A stretch of 64,000 bases of DNA from Phycisphaera sp. (GTDB lineage Bacteria; Planctomycetota; Phycisphaerae; Phycisphaerales; UBA1924): positions 243,205 to 307,204 of the forward strand of contig CP098402.1 of assembly GCA_025916675.1 (NCBI GenBank). The letters run 5' to 3'. Shown piece after piece: positions 17,119-26,247 of this stretch. Numbering within the stretch: position 1 is the stretch's first letter; the number at the start of each line of letters is the position of its first letter. Below the pieces are notes generated by a model, which was not told the origin of the DNA, ran no database searches, and worked only from the letters and a program-made list of their open reading frames with translations. The position numbers and the translations under genes are program-made.

Positions 17119-19290
17119 GTGCCCATGTTCTCGCGATCGACCCTGCCAACCTTCGCCGGCTGCCTGGCACTGGCCCTATCCACGCACCTGGCCGCCCCGG
17201 CCCTCGCCCAGGAGGGCCCCGATCGCTTGACCGATCGCCAACTCCTCGACGAGTTCATTCACTTTGTCTTTATTGACCGCGACGATGTCGCGGCCGATTA
17301 CGCCGCCCAGCTTCTCGGGCGTGGCATCGACCCTCGCGAGTTCGTTGATCTCGTCGAGGGTGCCGGTCTGGGCGATCGCTTCGATCGTGCGGTGAGCGAA
17401 GCCATCCGCGCCGGCCTGGCCGAGTCGCAGGCCGCCGCGCTCCGCAAGCTGTACAGCGAAGGCCGCCTCCAGCGCGCCCGCGATCCCCAGGAGATCGCCG
17501 AGAACATCGCCATGCTGACCGGCCCTTTGCGCGGCCGGCTGATCGCCAAGGAGCGACTGGTGGCCGCCGGCGAGTACGCCGTGCCTCAGCTCCTGCGTGT
17601 GATCGATGCGGGTGCCGATCCGGCTCTGGTCCGCGAAGTCCGCGCCGTGCTGGTGCAACTGGGACAGCAGGCGGTGATGCCCCTGAGTGTGGCAATGCGT
17701 GACACCGCGCCGCAGACCCAGCGCGCCATCGCCGACTTGCTCGGCCAGATCGGTTATGACACGGCCGCCCCCTTCCTGGCCGAGATCGCGCAGACGACCA
17801 GCAACGGCCCCGTCCGCGAGGCGGCCGAGCGTGCGCTCGACAGCGTCATCGACGCCCAGGGCGCCCCCGCGAACGAGCTCTACGTGCAGATCGCCGAGAA
17901 CTACTCCGCCGAGGACGCCAGCGTCACCAGCTTCCCGGGTGAGGCGAGCCAGCCCATGTGGCGTTACGAGGCGACCGCCGGCGGCTTGCTGTTCAGCTCG
18001 ATCCCAACGCCGGTGTACCACGAGATGATGGCCATGCGTCTGAGCGAGGATTCGCTCCGCCTGGTGCGCACGCCCAACGCGTCGGCGGCCGCCCTCTGGG
18101 TCGCGTCGTACCTGCGTCTGGATATCGAGCGCCCCGAGGACGCCAACCTCGACCTGGGCCTACGTGAGCCGATGTATTATGCTGTTGCTTCGGGCTCGAC
18201 GATCGCCCAGAACGTCCTGTCCCGGGCTCTGGCGACGAGCAACACCCAGCTCGCGCGCAAGGCCATCGAGGCCATCGGCCGGACCGCCGGCGGCCAAGAC
18301 CTGTGGGTTGGCGCCGCCGGCACGCCCCAGCCGCTCGTCGCGTCGCTGACCTACCCCAACCGCCGCGTGCAGTACGAGGCCGCCCTGGCCTTCGCCAACG
18401 CGCAGCCCCGCTCGCAATTCGACCGCAGCGACTTGGTCGCTCCGATCCTCGCCTCGTCCATCCGTGGTGCGACCGATCGCTACGCGTTGGTCGTCGCCAG
18501 CGATCCAGAAGTGGGCCGCGGCCTGCAACGCATGCTCGAGGGCATGGGCTACCGCGTGAGCCCGGCCGGCGAGTCGCTCGGCGCCCTCCAACAGGAGTAC
18601 GAATCGGCTTCCAGTGTCGATCTCGTTGTTGCCAGCCTACCGCTCGACCAATCGGTGGGCCTGGTCGCCCAGATGCGCGCGACCAACCGCCTGATGGCCG
18701 CCCCGCTGCTCATGCTCTCCGATGGTGCCGCCGAGATCGAACTCGATCGTCGGTACGGCTCCGATCGTGCCATCGCCGTTCGGACGGCCGGCATCCGTAG
18801 CGAGCAGATGCGTGCGACCATCGAAGACCTGTCCGAGCGTTCGCTCGGTGGCCCGATATCCGAGGAGGAAGCGACGATCTACGCCGCCGAGGCGATCGAC
18901 GCGCTGCTCGAACTGGCGATCTCCGAGAACGAGGTCATCATCGCGTCGGACGCGACCAGCCAGTTGGTCCAGGCCCTCGAGCAGGACGACGGGCTCATGG
19001 AGCTCCGCCTGGCCGAGTTGCTCTCCTGGATCGGCCAGGCGAACGCCCAGCAGGCCATCTTCGATCGCGCCATCCAGGCCCAGGGCGCCCAGCGTGTTGC
19101 CCTGCTCGGCCACACGACCAACTCGGCCCGCCGCAACGGGAATCAGCTCCTCGAGCGTCAGATCCAGCGACTGCTGCAGATCGCGCGTGACGGCAACGAC
19201 GCCGAGGCCATCGCCGCCGCGGGCCTGCTCGGCTCGCTCGGCGTGCCCAGCGAGGACCTGGCCGGCCTGATCCTCGACGACCGCGGCTAA
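17119..19290 (+). CDS. Exported HEAT-repeat protein with degenerate receiver domain
   Basis: A 723-residue protein with a signal peptide (LPTFAGCLALALSTHLAAPALAQ). HEAT-like helical repeats lie at about residues 145-250 (AVPQLLRVIDAG, AVMPLSVAMRD, AAPFLAEIAQT). Residues ~450-575 have receiver-domain order: ALVVASDPEVGRGLQRML, VDLVVASLPLD, APLLMLSDG. The phosphoacceptor position is Ser and the conserved Lys is missing, so it is a pseudo-receiver. A third helical part follows. GTG 19 bases after the start of GTAGAGGAG is chosen; GGAG spacing is eight. It precedes the pseudopilin genes but ends at a strong terminator, so it may be a separate unit. Function unknown. Confidence 0.75.
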   Translation: MPMFSRSTLPTFAGCLALALSTHLAAPALAQEGPDRLTDRQLLDEFIHFVFIDRDDVAADYAAQLLGRGIDPREFVDLVEGAGLGDRFDRAVSEAIRAGLAESQAAALRKLYSEGRLQRARDPQEIAENIAMLTGPLRGRLIAKERLVAAGEYAVPQLLRVIDAGADPALVREVRAVLVQLGQQAVMPLSVAMRDTAPQTQRAIADLLGQIGYDTAAPFLAEIAQTTSNGPVREAAERALDSVIDAQGAPANELYVQIAENYSAEDASVTSFPGEASQPMWRYEATAGGLLFSSIPTPVYHEMMAMRLSEDSLRLVRTPNASAAALWVASYLRLDIERPEDANLDLGLREPMYYAVASGSTIAQNVLSRALATSNTQLARKAIEAIGRTAGGQDLWVGAAGTPQPLVASLTYPNRRVQYEAALAFANAQPRSQFDRSDLVAPILASSIRGATDRYALVVASDPEVGRGLQRMLEGMGYRVSPAGESLGALQQEYESASSVDLVVASLPLDQSVGLVAQMRATNRLMAAPLLMLSDGAAEIELDRRYGSDRAIAVRTAGIRSEQMRATIEDLSERSLGGPISEEEATIYAAEAIDALLELAISENEVIIASDATSQLVQALEQDDGLMELRLAELLSWIGQANAQQAIFDRAIQAQGAQRVALLGHTTNSARRNGNQLLERQIQRLLQIARDGNDAEAIAAAGLLGSLGVPSEDLAGLILDDRG

Positions 19291-19320
19291 GAACTTCCGA
19301 GAACAATCGAGATCCGAACG

Positions 19321-19348
19321 AGGCCCGGGTGCAAGCCCGGGTTTTTTC
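19321..19348 (+). terminator. Strong intrinsic terminator
   Basis: A CCCGGG/CCCGGG stem, extended by G-T and A-T pairs, with a six-base loop and a run of six T lies 30 bases after the HEAT/pseudo-receiver stop. Confidence 0.85.
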
Positions 19349-19626
19349 GTGCGCGATTTTCGACATCCGCCACGTTCAATAACACCGAAAACCCTTCCAA
19401 CGCCCCTCGCAGCACCGCCAGCCGTCACAACCCACACCGTTTCGCGCTCGACGATGTTCAAGAGCCGGACTGCAGCGGCAGCGAATCCGATGCTGATAGC
19501 GGCCGTGGCGGGCATGGTGTCCGCCGCGGGGTTTGTTTGACAGAAGGTCGCCCGTGCGAGCGTGACGACGCGATGCCGAGAGGTTCGGCGAGAGCTCGGT
19601 CGACGGGTACCCATGGAGGGCACGCA
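19349..19626 (+). other. 278-bp leader before the pseudopilin cluster
   Basis: The stretch between the terminator and the first pseudopilin has no convincing gene. A short open frame ending at 19540 could make a hydrophobic peptide (NPMLIAAVAGMVSAAGFV), but it has no clear ribosome binding site. A promoter for the pseudopilin-secretin genes should lie here. Confidence 0.4.
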
Positions 19627-20091
19627 ATGATGCGCGCACAGGTTCGTAAGGCGTTTACGCTTGTTGAAATTCTGATCGTCGTGGTGATCCTCGGCATTCT
19701 GGCCGCGATCGTCATTCCCCAGTTCACCAGTGCCAGTGAAGAGGCCCAGGTGAGCAGCGCGGAGAGCCAGCTCCAGACGGTTCGCAACCAGATCGAGCTG
19801 TTCCGCGTTCGCAACAACGGCACGGCCCCCACGATCGCCAATATCTTTACTGGTGATGCCGCCGACCCGCTCACCGAGCCCGCTGGTGGCTGGCTGAGCA
19901 TCGTGAACGCGGACTACCTGCGTACTCCCCCGCAGAACCCCCGCACCGGCACCGCCACCCTGGCCGCTGGCGTGGCAGCTCCTGCCGCCGCCGTCGCCGC
20001 TGGTGACGATGGCTGGATCTACGACGAGGCCACCGGTCGAATCTGGATGAACGGATTCGACGAGGGCGCCGGCGAGTGGATCGAGCCGTAA
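19627..20091 (+). CDS. Type II secretion-type pseudopilin (GspG-like), copy 1
   Basis: A 154-residue prepilin. A short basic leader (MMRAQVRKA) precedes the methylation and cleavage site and the hydrophobic helix FTLVEILIVVVILGILAAIV, with Glu at +5. The residue before the cleavage is Ala rather than the usual Gly. The globular part has QLQTVRNQIELFRVRNNGTAP, typical of GspG-like proteins, and an Ala/Val loop. It ends with GWIYDEATGRIWMNGFD, a motif repeated in the next gene. GGAGGG six bases before ATG 19627 sets the start. It is likely an envelope pseudopilus subunit processed by a prepilin peptidase not in the window. Confidence 0.88.
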   Translation: MMRAQVRKAFTLVEILIVVVILGILAAIVIPQFTSASEEAQVSSAESQLQTVRNQIELFRVRNNGTAPTIANIFTGDAADPLTEPAGGWLSIVNADYLRTPPQNPRTGTATLAAGVAAPAAAVAAGDDGWIYDEATGRIWMNGFDEGAGEWIEP

Positions 20092-20121
20092 ACCTCCCCG
20101 GTTTGCATGATTTTCGTCCGC

Positions 20122-20139
20122 CCCGGGCTACCGCCCGGG
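20122..20139 (+). promoter_or_regulatory. Intercistronic hairpin between pseudopilin genes
   Basis: A 7-bp stem, CCCGGGC/GCCCGGG, with a TACC loop lies between the two pseudopilin genes. It may attenuate or protect the message; no strong T run follows. Confidence 0.45.
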
Positions 20140-20181
20140 TCGGGCTTTGCGGTGCAAGGGATTCGACGGAGGTATTCGAGC

Positions 20182-20625
20182 ATGGCTCAGGTCAAGGGTC
20201 GTATCCGGGCCGCGTTTACGCTGGTCGAGATCCTCATCGTGGTGGTGATCCTCTCGCTTCTCGCGGCGATTGTCGTGCCACAGATGGTGGGGGCCCAGTC
20301 CGAGTCACAGGTCAACGCGACGCTGTACGACCTGGGCAAGATCCGCCGCCACGTGGTGGTCTATCGCTCGCGTGAGGACGCCTTCCCAACCATCGAAGAG
20401 GGTGATGGCACCTGGGGCGAGATCGTGGGTGATACGAGCAACTACCTCATGCATCCGCCCGTGAACGCGTACGTCGGCGGCGAGAACCGTCGCGTGATCT
20501 CCTACAGCGACACGCCCGACGCGGCTTTCCAGACCGATCATGCCTGGATCTACGACGCCAACACGGGCCGCATCTGGGCCGGCGGCTTCGACGACCAGGA
20601 CTTCCCGCTGCCCAAGCTCCCGTAA
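20182..20625 (+). CDS. Type II secretion-type pseudopilin (GspG-like), copy 2
   Basis: A 147-residue prepilin with leader MAQVKGRIRAA, cleavage site and helix FTLVEILIVVVILSLLAAIV. The following helix LYDLGKIRRHVVVYRSRED resembles copy 1, and the end HAWIYDANTGRIWAGGFDD is clearly homologous to the end of copy 1, so the two arose by duplication. GGAGG nine bases before ATG 20182 sets the start. It lies 90 bases after copy 1 and 15 bases before the GspH-like gene. Confidence 0.87.
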   Translation: MAQVKGRIRAAFTLVEILIVVVILSLLAAIVVPQMVGAQSESQVNATLYDLGKIRRHVVVYRSREDAFPTIEEGDGTWGEIVGDTSNYLMHPPVNAYVGGENRRVISYSDTPDAAFQTDHAWIYDANTGRIWAGGFDDQDFPLPKLP

Positions 20626-20640
20626 CCGAAAGGACCACCC

Positions 20641-21165
20641 ATGCGCGCTCGCGCGTACACCTTGCTCGAAGTGCTGGTGGTCGTTGCCATTCTCGGGACG
20701 GCCGCCGCGATGGTGGTCCCGTCGATGAGTTCGGCGGGCAACCTACGCATCCAGGCCGCGGTCCGCGAAATGGTGGCCGACATCACCTTCGCCCAGAGCG
20801 ACGCCGTGGCGTACCAGACCCGCCGTGCGATCGTCTTCTTCGAGAGCGAGGGCCGGTACGTGCTGTGCGAGGTCCGCGGTTCGGTGATCGATCCGGACGT
20901 CGATGCGCTCTTCGATATCACCCGCGATGGGGCGCGGTACGACGTGACCTTCGATGAAGACCGGACCGCCGGCGCCGCGATCATCGAGGTCGATTTCGAT
21001 GGCGATAACATCCTGATCTTCGACGAGCTCGGCGGTCCCGTCGAGACCGCGACGGGCGATCGGCCCAGTTCTGGCGGCGTGATCCGCATCCGCGACGCCA
21101 TCGGCCAGACCTTCCGCATCACCGTCGAAGCCTACACCGGCCGCGTCCTGGTCGAGCGCGAGTAG
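20641..21165 (+). CDS. GspH/FimT-like pseudopilin
   Basis: A 174-residue prepilin with a very short leader, MRARA, and the helix YTLLEVLVVVAILGTAAAMV, in which Tyr replaces Phe at +1. The helix after it (IQAAVREMVADITFAQSDAV) and the beta strand VVFFESEGRYVL-like are typical of minor pseudopilins GspH/FimT. It probably caps or initiates the pseudopilus built from the two upstream proteins. It starts 15 bases after the previous stop with GAAAGGA upstream. Confidence 0.85.
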   Translation: MRARAYTLLEVLVVVAILGTAAAMVVPSMSSAGNLRIQAAVREMVADITFAQSDAVAYQTRRAIVFFESEGRYVLCEVRGSVIDPDVDALFDITRDGARYDVTFDEDRTAGAAIIEVDFDGDNILIFDELGGPVETATGDRPSSGGVIRIRDAIGQTFRITVEAYTGRVLVERE

Positions 21166-21245
21166 CCGGCCGCCGGTCGGAAGGCCGTAGTTCCACTCAA
21201 TCGCCACCGCGTGCCGACCGACATACTTGTCGGAGGCATCCTGCC

Positions 21246-21494
21246 ATGGCGACAACCACCCAAAGCTCAGACGATCGCACGGCCGCCCCTGCCCGTCACG
21301 AGTGGCTCGCGTTTTTCGGACGCTCGGGCTTTGGCATCGCGCTGGCGGTTCTCCTCTTCACCGCGCTCATCTGGCTCCGTCTGCGGCTCGTGACCGACGT
21401 GCCGCGTCAGGCCTACGCCGAGCCCAAGCCGCAGGAGCGGCAGGTGGTCACGCCCGATCGTCGCGATCGCGACGCCGTGCCGTCAGGCCGCTAG
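21246..21494 (+). CDS. Small single-pass membrane protein
   Basis: An 82-residue protein with one transmembrane helix (GIALAVLLFTALIWLRLRLV) and a charged C-terminal tail rich in Arg, Pro and Asp. Its position between the pseudopilins and the secretin suggests a role as an assembly or inner-membrane linker protein, in the manner of GspM or GspC-like parts, but there is no sequence evidence for those families. An extended inverted repeat (GGCCAACC at 21494 and GGTTGGCC at 21544) follows the stop. Confidence 0.6.
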   Translation: MATTTQSSDDRTAAPARHEWLAFFGRSGFGIALAVLLFTALIWLRLRLVTDVPRQAYAEPKPQERQVVTPDRRDRDAVPSGR

Positions 21495-21693
21495 GCCAAC
21501 CCACACATCCCTCGCAACCGGCACGCCTTGCCCACCCGGCACAGGTTGGCCGGTTGTTTCGATTTGTGATGATGGGTAGGCGAGTGCGGTTGTCTGTGTG
21601 TCGAGGAATAGGTGGGTTGTTGCCGTGGGCGAGCCGCAGGGGCCGTGACCATCAGGCAATGGACTGACTTACCACGGATCGAGGGAACACTCA

Positions 21694-24600
21694 ATGACGG
21701 TTCACAGCAACAAGCAGACCGCGTCGACCAAGAACGTGACGCTGACCACAGCTTCGGCCGCGGCGCTTGGCGCCCTGGCCGGCAGCCCCGCCGCACTCGC
21801 GCAGGCCGGCGATGCCTTCTCGCTCCAGAAGACGCCCGACCTCATCGTCCCGGAAGCGACCGAGGGCGCCGAGGACACCAAGCTCCCCATGCAGGGCGAG
21901 ATCTCGGTCGACGAGCACCTGATCGTTGACCTCCACGTTGTCGACGAAGAGCTGGCCGACGTCCTGCAGATGCTCTCGATCCAGAGCCAGCGGAACATCG
22001 TCGCCAGCCGCAACGTGGCCGCGACCGTGACCGCCACGCTCTACGGGGTGACCTTCTACGAGGCGCTCGACGCCATCCTCCACGTCAACGGCTTCGGCTA
22101 CGTCGAGGAGGGCAACTTCATCTACGTCTACACCGCCGAGGAGATCGCCGAGCTGGTCGAGCGCAGCCGCCAGCGCACCACGGCCGTGATCCCCCTTGAT
22201 TACATCAACTCCAGCGACGCCGCGGAGTTTGCCCAGGCCCTGCTCAGCGAGAACGGGCAGATCAAGGCACCGGGCAAGACGGCGCCGTTCCAGATCCCCG
22301 ATAACGCGCCCATCGGTGCCGACGACATGGCCGCCGAGGCGTTCATCGTCGTGGTCGACTTCGAGGAGAACGTGGACGCCATCCGCGACCTGCTCGTGCA
22401 GATCGACACCAAGCCCAGCCAGGTGCTGGTCGAGGCCACGATCCTCCAGGCCGCACTCACCGAGAACAACGCCTTCGGCGTCGACTTCTCGATTATCGGC
22501 AACATGAACTTCGGCGACTTCCTGGGCGGCCCGCTCAACGCCGCCAACAACCTGATCAACGGCCAGGGCGAGGACATTACCGGCTCGCCCACCGCCCTGC
22601 CCAGCAGCAACAACGGCACCGCGAACGCCGTCAACACGAGCATCGGCCGCGTCGATGGCCCGGCCTCGCTGAAGGCCGGTGTCGTCGCTGGCGACTTCGC
22701 CGCCTTCCTCCGCGTGCTCGACGAGGTGACCGACACCACGATCATCGCACGCCCGAAGGTGCTGACCCTCAACCGCCAGCCCGCCCGCGTGCTGGTGGGC
22801 GAGCGTGTGGGCTACCTCAGCAGCACCACGACGCAGACGGGCACGACCCAGACGGTCGAGTTCCTCGATACCGGTACCCAGCTCTACTTCCGGCCGTTCG
22901 TCTCGCGTGACGGACTCATCCGCATGGAGCTCAAGCCCCAGGTGTCGGAAGCCGTCATCCGCGACGCGACCGACTCGGGCGGTTCGGCGGTCACCATCCC
23001 CGATGAGACCACCAACGAGCTGACCGCCAACGTCATGGTCCGCGACGGGCAGACCATCGTCCTGGGCGGCCTCTTCCGCGAGCGGACCCAGTACACCCGC
23101 CGCCAGCTCCCCTGGATCGCCGACCTGCCGTTCATCGGCGCGCCGTTCCGCGGCCGCGAGGACAGCACCGATCGCGCCGAGATCATCTTCATGATCACGC
23201 CCACGATCATCAACGACCAGATCATGTCCGAGCACGCCGAGCGCGCCAAGAACCTCATCGACAGCGCCGTGGCCGGCACCCGCGAGGGCCTGCTGCCCTT
23301 CAGCCGCGACAAGCAGGCCTCGCGCCTGCTCGTCGAGGCCCAGCAGCACGCCGGCGAGGGCAACACCAAGAAGGCTCTGTACTGCGTCCGCCGCTCGCTC
23401 TCGCTCAACCCCAACCAGCCGCAGGCCCGCTCGCTGCTGGAGCGCCTGACCTCCAATACGCGCGATTGGCCGGCTATGAGCGTGCTCCAGAGCACCTTCA
23501 ACACCGAGATGGACCTCTTCCTCGACGAGCACGGCGACCTCTTCGAGCCGACCCAGGTCGACATGGGCGACGCGGGCGCCTCGCTCATGACCGATGGTGA
23601 CACCACCATCGCCGCCAGCGATACCCAGGTCGAGTCCGGCAACGTGACAATCCTCAAGTCGATCGACGGCGAGCCGATGGCCGAGTCGACCGGGCCTGTC
23701 ACCATCGAGACGACCGAACTGGCCGAGGCCAATCCGGCCGACACCACCACCGAGACGGATATCGAAACCGTTGACCCCGCCGCAGCCGAGGCCGAGGCTC
23801 TCGCAGCGACCGAGGACACGTTCGACGACACCGAACTGGCCGACGCCCGCGAGTCCGAGACCGAAGGCACTACCAGCGAGACCGCGTTCGAGGATTCGGA
23901 TTGGATCAGCAGCCTCGCTCAGGCCGAGATCGGTGCCGCCGCCGATGCGACCGAAAAGCCGGTCGAGACGACCATCGAGCCCGAGGTTCCCGCCATCGCC
24001 TTCGACAGCGAGGCGCGCACCTTCGACATCAACATCGAGGACGCGCCGCTACCCGGCCTGCTCCGCGACCTGTCGAGCCAGGCCCGCCGCAGCATCATCG
24101 TCTCTCCCGAGGTAGCCGGCACCGTGAGCGCTTCGCTCTACGGCCTGTCGCTCGAAGAGACCCTCGACGCCGTCCTTCCCAGCCAGGGCTTGGGCTACGT
24201 CGAAGAGGGCAAGGTCATCCGCGTGCTGCCGCTCGAGACCATCGCCGCTCAGGAAGCCGCGGAAGTTGCTGCCCAGCAAGCCGCACTCGCCGCTGCAGAA
24301 AAGGCTGCCGCCGATGAAGCCGCTCTCAAGGCCGCCGAGACGACCACCCCGGTGATCGCCTCGACCGATGATCCGGCGAGCCTCACCGATCTCGAAGTGA
24401 TCGATTCGGGTTCGACCACCAGCGTCGACGCCCCGCTCTCGATCGCGACCGCCGAGACCGAGTCCGGCGAGTCGGTCGAGACCACGATCGAATCGACAAC
24501 CGAGTTCGAGGTGCCCGAGCCCGTCGGCTTGTCGCCCGACTTCGACGAGTCGAGCCCGATCGAGGCCCAGATCGACGACGCGCTGGGTGAGGCCCTGCTG

Positions 24601-24816
24601 AATTCCTTGAGCTTCTCTGAGTTCGAGTGGTCGCCCACGCTGTCGCGCGACGGCTACACCGAGCCCGCCAGTTGGGTTGATTCGGATGCCGAGGGTGCAT
24701 CCGCCGCAACCTCGACGCCCGAGGCTTCCACGGTCGAGACCTCGACTCCGCAGGACGCGCCCTTTAAGGGCCCGATCTTCGGGGGCACGACCTCCGAGAA
24801 CCCAACCAAGGACTGA
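21694..24816 (+). CDS. Secretin (type II/III secretion outer-membrane pore) with a second N0-like domain
   Basis: A 1040-residue exported protein; the signal region ends near SPAALAQ. Residues ~79-150 form an STN/N0 domain (LADVLQMLSIQSQRNIVAS, then GFGYVEEGNFIYVYT). Residues ~165-330 are N-type ring domains. Residues ~335-510 are the secretin core with TTQTVEFLDTGTQLYFRP, VRDGQTIVLGGLF and the ending LPWIADLPFIGAPFRGRE. It then continues far beyond a normal secretin: a helical TPR-like stretch, a long Glu/Thr/Ala-rich linker, a second STN-like domain at ~768-846 (LPGLLRDLSSQARRSIIVS, GLGYVEEGKVIRVLP), and another acidic tail. It follows the pseudopilins, so it is likely the outer-membrane channel of that machine. 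Confidence 0.88.
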   Translation: MTVHSNKQTASTKNVTLTTASAAALGALAGSPAALAQAGDAFSLQKTPDLIVPEATEGAEDTKLPMQGEISVDEHLIVDLHVVDEELADVLQMLSIQSQRNIVASRNVAATVTATLYGVTFYEALDAILHVNGFGYVEEGNFIYVYTAEEIAELVERSRQRTTAVIPLDYINSSDAAEFAQALLSENGQIKAPGKTAPFQIPDNAPIGADDMAAEAFIVVVDFEENVDAIRDLLVQIDTKPSQVLVEATILQAALTENNAFGVDFSIIGNMNFGDFLGGPLNAANNLINGQGEDITGSPTALPSSNNGTANAVNTSIGRVDGPASLKAGVVAGDFAAFLRVLDEVTDTTIIARPKVLTLNRQPARVLVGERVGYLSSTTTQTGTTQTVEFLDTGTQLYFRPFVSRDGLIRMELKPQVSEAVIRDATDSGGSAVTIPDETTNELTANVMVRDGQTIVLGGLFRERTQYTRRQLPWIADLPFIGAPFRGREDSTDRAEIIFMITPTIINDQIMSEHAERAKNLIDSAVAGTREGLLPFSRDKQASRLLVEAQQHAGEGNTKKALYCVRRSLSLNPNQPQARSLLERLTSNTRDWPAMSVLQSTFNTEMDLFLDEHGDLFEPTQVDMGDAGASLMTDGDTTIAASDTQVESGNVTILKSIDGEPMAESTGPVTIETTELAEANPADTTTETDIETVDPAAAEAEALAATEDTFDDTELADARESETEGTTSETAFEDSDWISSLAQAEIGAAADATEKPVETTIEPEVPAIAFDSEARTFDINIEDAPLPGLLRDLSSQARRSIIVSPEVAGTVSASLYGLSLEETLDAVLPSQGLGYVEEGKVIRVLPLETIAAQEAAEVAAQQAALAAAEKAAADEAALKAAETTTPVIASTDDPASLTDLEVIDSGSTTSVDAPLSIATAETESGESVETTIESTTEFEVPEPVGLSPDFDESSPIEAQIDDALGEALLNSLSFSEFEWSPTLSRDGYTEPASWVDSDAEGASAATSTPEASTVETSTPQDAPFKGPIFGGTTSENPTKD

Positions 24817-24827
24817 TAACCCATCAC

Positions 24828-24854
24828 ACCCGCCCCGCGCACGCGGGGCGGGTT
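24828..24854 (+). terminator. Hairpin after the secretin gene
   Basis: An 11-bp GC-rich stem with a four-base loop lies 12 bases after the secretin stop. The tail is only TT, so it may stabilise the transcript rather than stop it fully. Confidence 0.55.
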
Positions 24855-24964
24855 CAGCGTGGCCCCAAAAGGGCCGAAGGTAAGGACAGTCGGACGCGTG
24901 CAGTACCACGCGTCCAAAAGCCCAGGCCCGCCAGAGAAGGCGGGCGGCGAGAGGACGCAGGACG

Positions 24965-26239
24965 ATGCACAACGAACGACGCATGAACACGATGACGCGG
25001 ACCGCCAAGCTTGCGCTGCTGGCCGGTGCGGTGGTGGGAGCCATGGCCCTGACCGGTTGCTCGGGCAGTGGTCGCACCGCCAAGGAAGCCCGGATTAACG
25101 CTGCCGAGCGCATGGCCGGCATGAAGAGCGGTACCGAGTGGGACATGGCCCGCCAGGCCTTCCTCTCGGGCGATCCTCAGAAGGCCCTCGACCACATCGA
25201 TCGCTCGATCGCGCTCAACGACAGCGTCGTGCGCTCGCACGTGCTCCGCGGCCGCATCATGATGGAACTGGGCAACTTCGAGGAATCCATGGCCTCCTTG
25301 GGGAAGGCCGAGATCCTCGATCCCGAAGACGTCGACACCCAGTACTTCCTGGGGGTTGCCTACGAACGCATTGGTGAGAAGGAGAGTGCGATGGAACGCT
25401 ACCAGCGCGCCGCCGAGCTCGACACGGCCCGTGCCATCTACGCCGTCGCCGCCGCCGAGATGCTTATTGACATCGGCCGCACCGACGACGCCGAGACCTA
25501 CCTCAAGGATCGCCTGGAAATCTACCGGCACAACGCCGGCCTGCGCCAGACCCTGGGCCACATCGCCATGATGCGCAACGATGCCGAGCAGGCGACCGAG
25601 TGGTTCACCGAGGCCCGGTTCCTGGCTCCGGATGATCCCGGTGTGCAAGAAGACCTCGCCCGCGCCGAGCTGGCCTCAGGCCGCTTCGCCGAGGCAGAGT
25701 ACAACCTCGCCGAGCTGCTAAGCAAGGAAGAGTTCGAGACCCGCCGCGACCTCCAGCACATGCGTGCCCGCTGCCTGGTCGAGGTCGATCGCCCCGTCGA
25801 GGCCCGCGACGTGCTCGTGAGCCTCACGGAAACCAGCGGCGGCGAGAAGGACCTGGACGCCTGGATCCAGCTCGGCCACGTCTGCTACCAGCTTCGCGAC
25901 ATGGCCCGCGTGCGTCGCGCCGCCGGCCGCGTCATCGCGCTGGCCCCGCAGCGCAGCGAGGGCTACCTGCTCCGCGCCCTGCAGCAGCGCGGCACGGGCG
26001 ACCTCGACGGCGCCCTGGCCAGCCTCGACCTGGCCATCCAGCGCAGCGAGAGCGATCCCGCGCCGCTCATCCTGCGGGGCCTCATCGCCCAGCAGGCCGA
26101 TATGCCCGGCCTGGCCCGCTCCAGCTTCGAGGCCGCTCAGAAGCTGGACCCCGAGAACGAGAGCGTCACCCGCATGATCGCGGCCCTCGACGCGCAGTAC
26201 GCCAAGACCTTCGTCGGCGTGCCCGACGACGGCCAATAA
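24965..26239 (+). CDS. TPR-repeat lipoprotein
   Basis: A 424-residue lipoprotein. The signal peptide KLALLAGAVVGAMALTGC carries a lipobox LTGC, giving a lipidated Cys at about residue 33. The mature protein is made of tetratricopeptide helices across its length, for example GNFEESMASLGKAEILDPED, YFLGVAYERIGEKESAMERY and GDLDGALASLDLAIQRSESD. Such TPR lipoproteins often act as pilotins or assembly factors for secretins (PilF/PilW type); its place right after the secretin supports that role. GAGGA nine bases upstream supports ATG 24965. It converges on recJ with an eight-base gap. Confidence 0.85.
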   Translation: MHNERRMNTMTRTAKLALLAGAVVGAMALTGCSGSGRTAKEARINAAERMAGMKSGTEWDMARQAFLSGDPQKALDHIDRSIALNDSVVRSHVLRGRIMMELGNFEESMASLGKAEILDPEDVDTQYFLGVAYERIGEKESAMERYQRAAELDTARAIYAVAAAEMLIDIGRTDDAETYLKDRLEIYRHNAGLRQTLGHIAMMRNDAEQATEWFTEARFLAPDDPGVQEDLARAELASGRFAEAEYNLAELLSKEEFETRRDLQHMRARCLVEVDRPVEARDVLVSLTETSGGEKDLDAWIQLGHVCYQLRDMARVRRAAGRVIALAPQRSEGYLLRALQQRGTGDLDGALASLDLAIQRSESDPAPLILRGLIAQQADMPGLARSSFEAAQKLDPENESVTRMIAALDAQYAKTFVGVPDDGQ

Positions 26240-26247
26240 GCCTCGAC

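Noticed and set aside
19349-19540. Short frame after the terminator as a small membrane peptide gene
   Set aside because: There is a hydrophobic C-terminal stretch but no ribosome binding site and no recognisable family. Kept only as part of the leader description.
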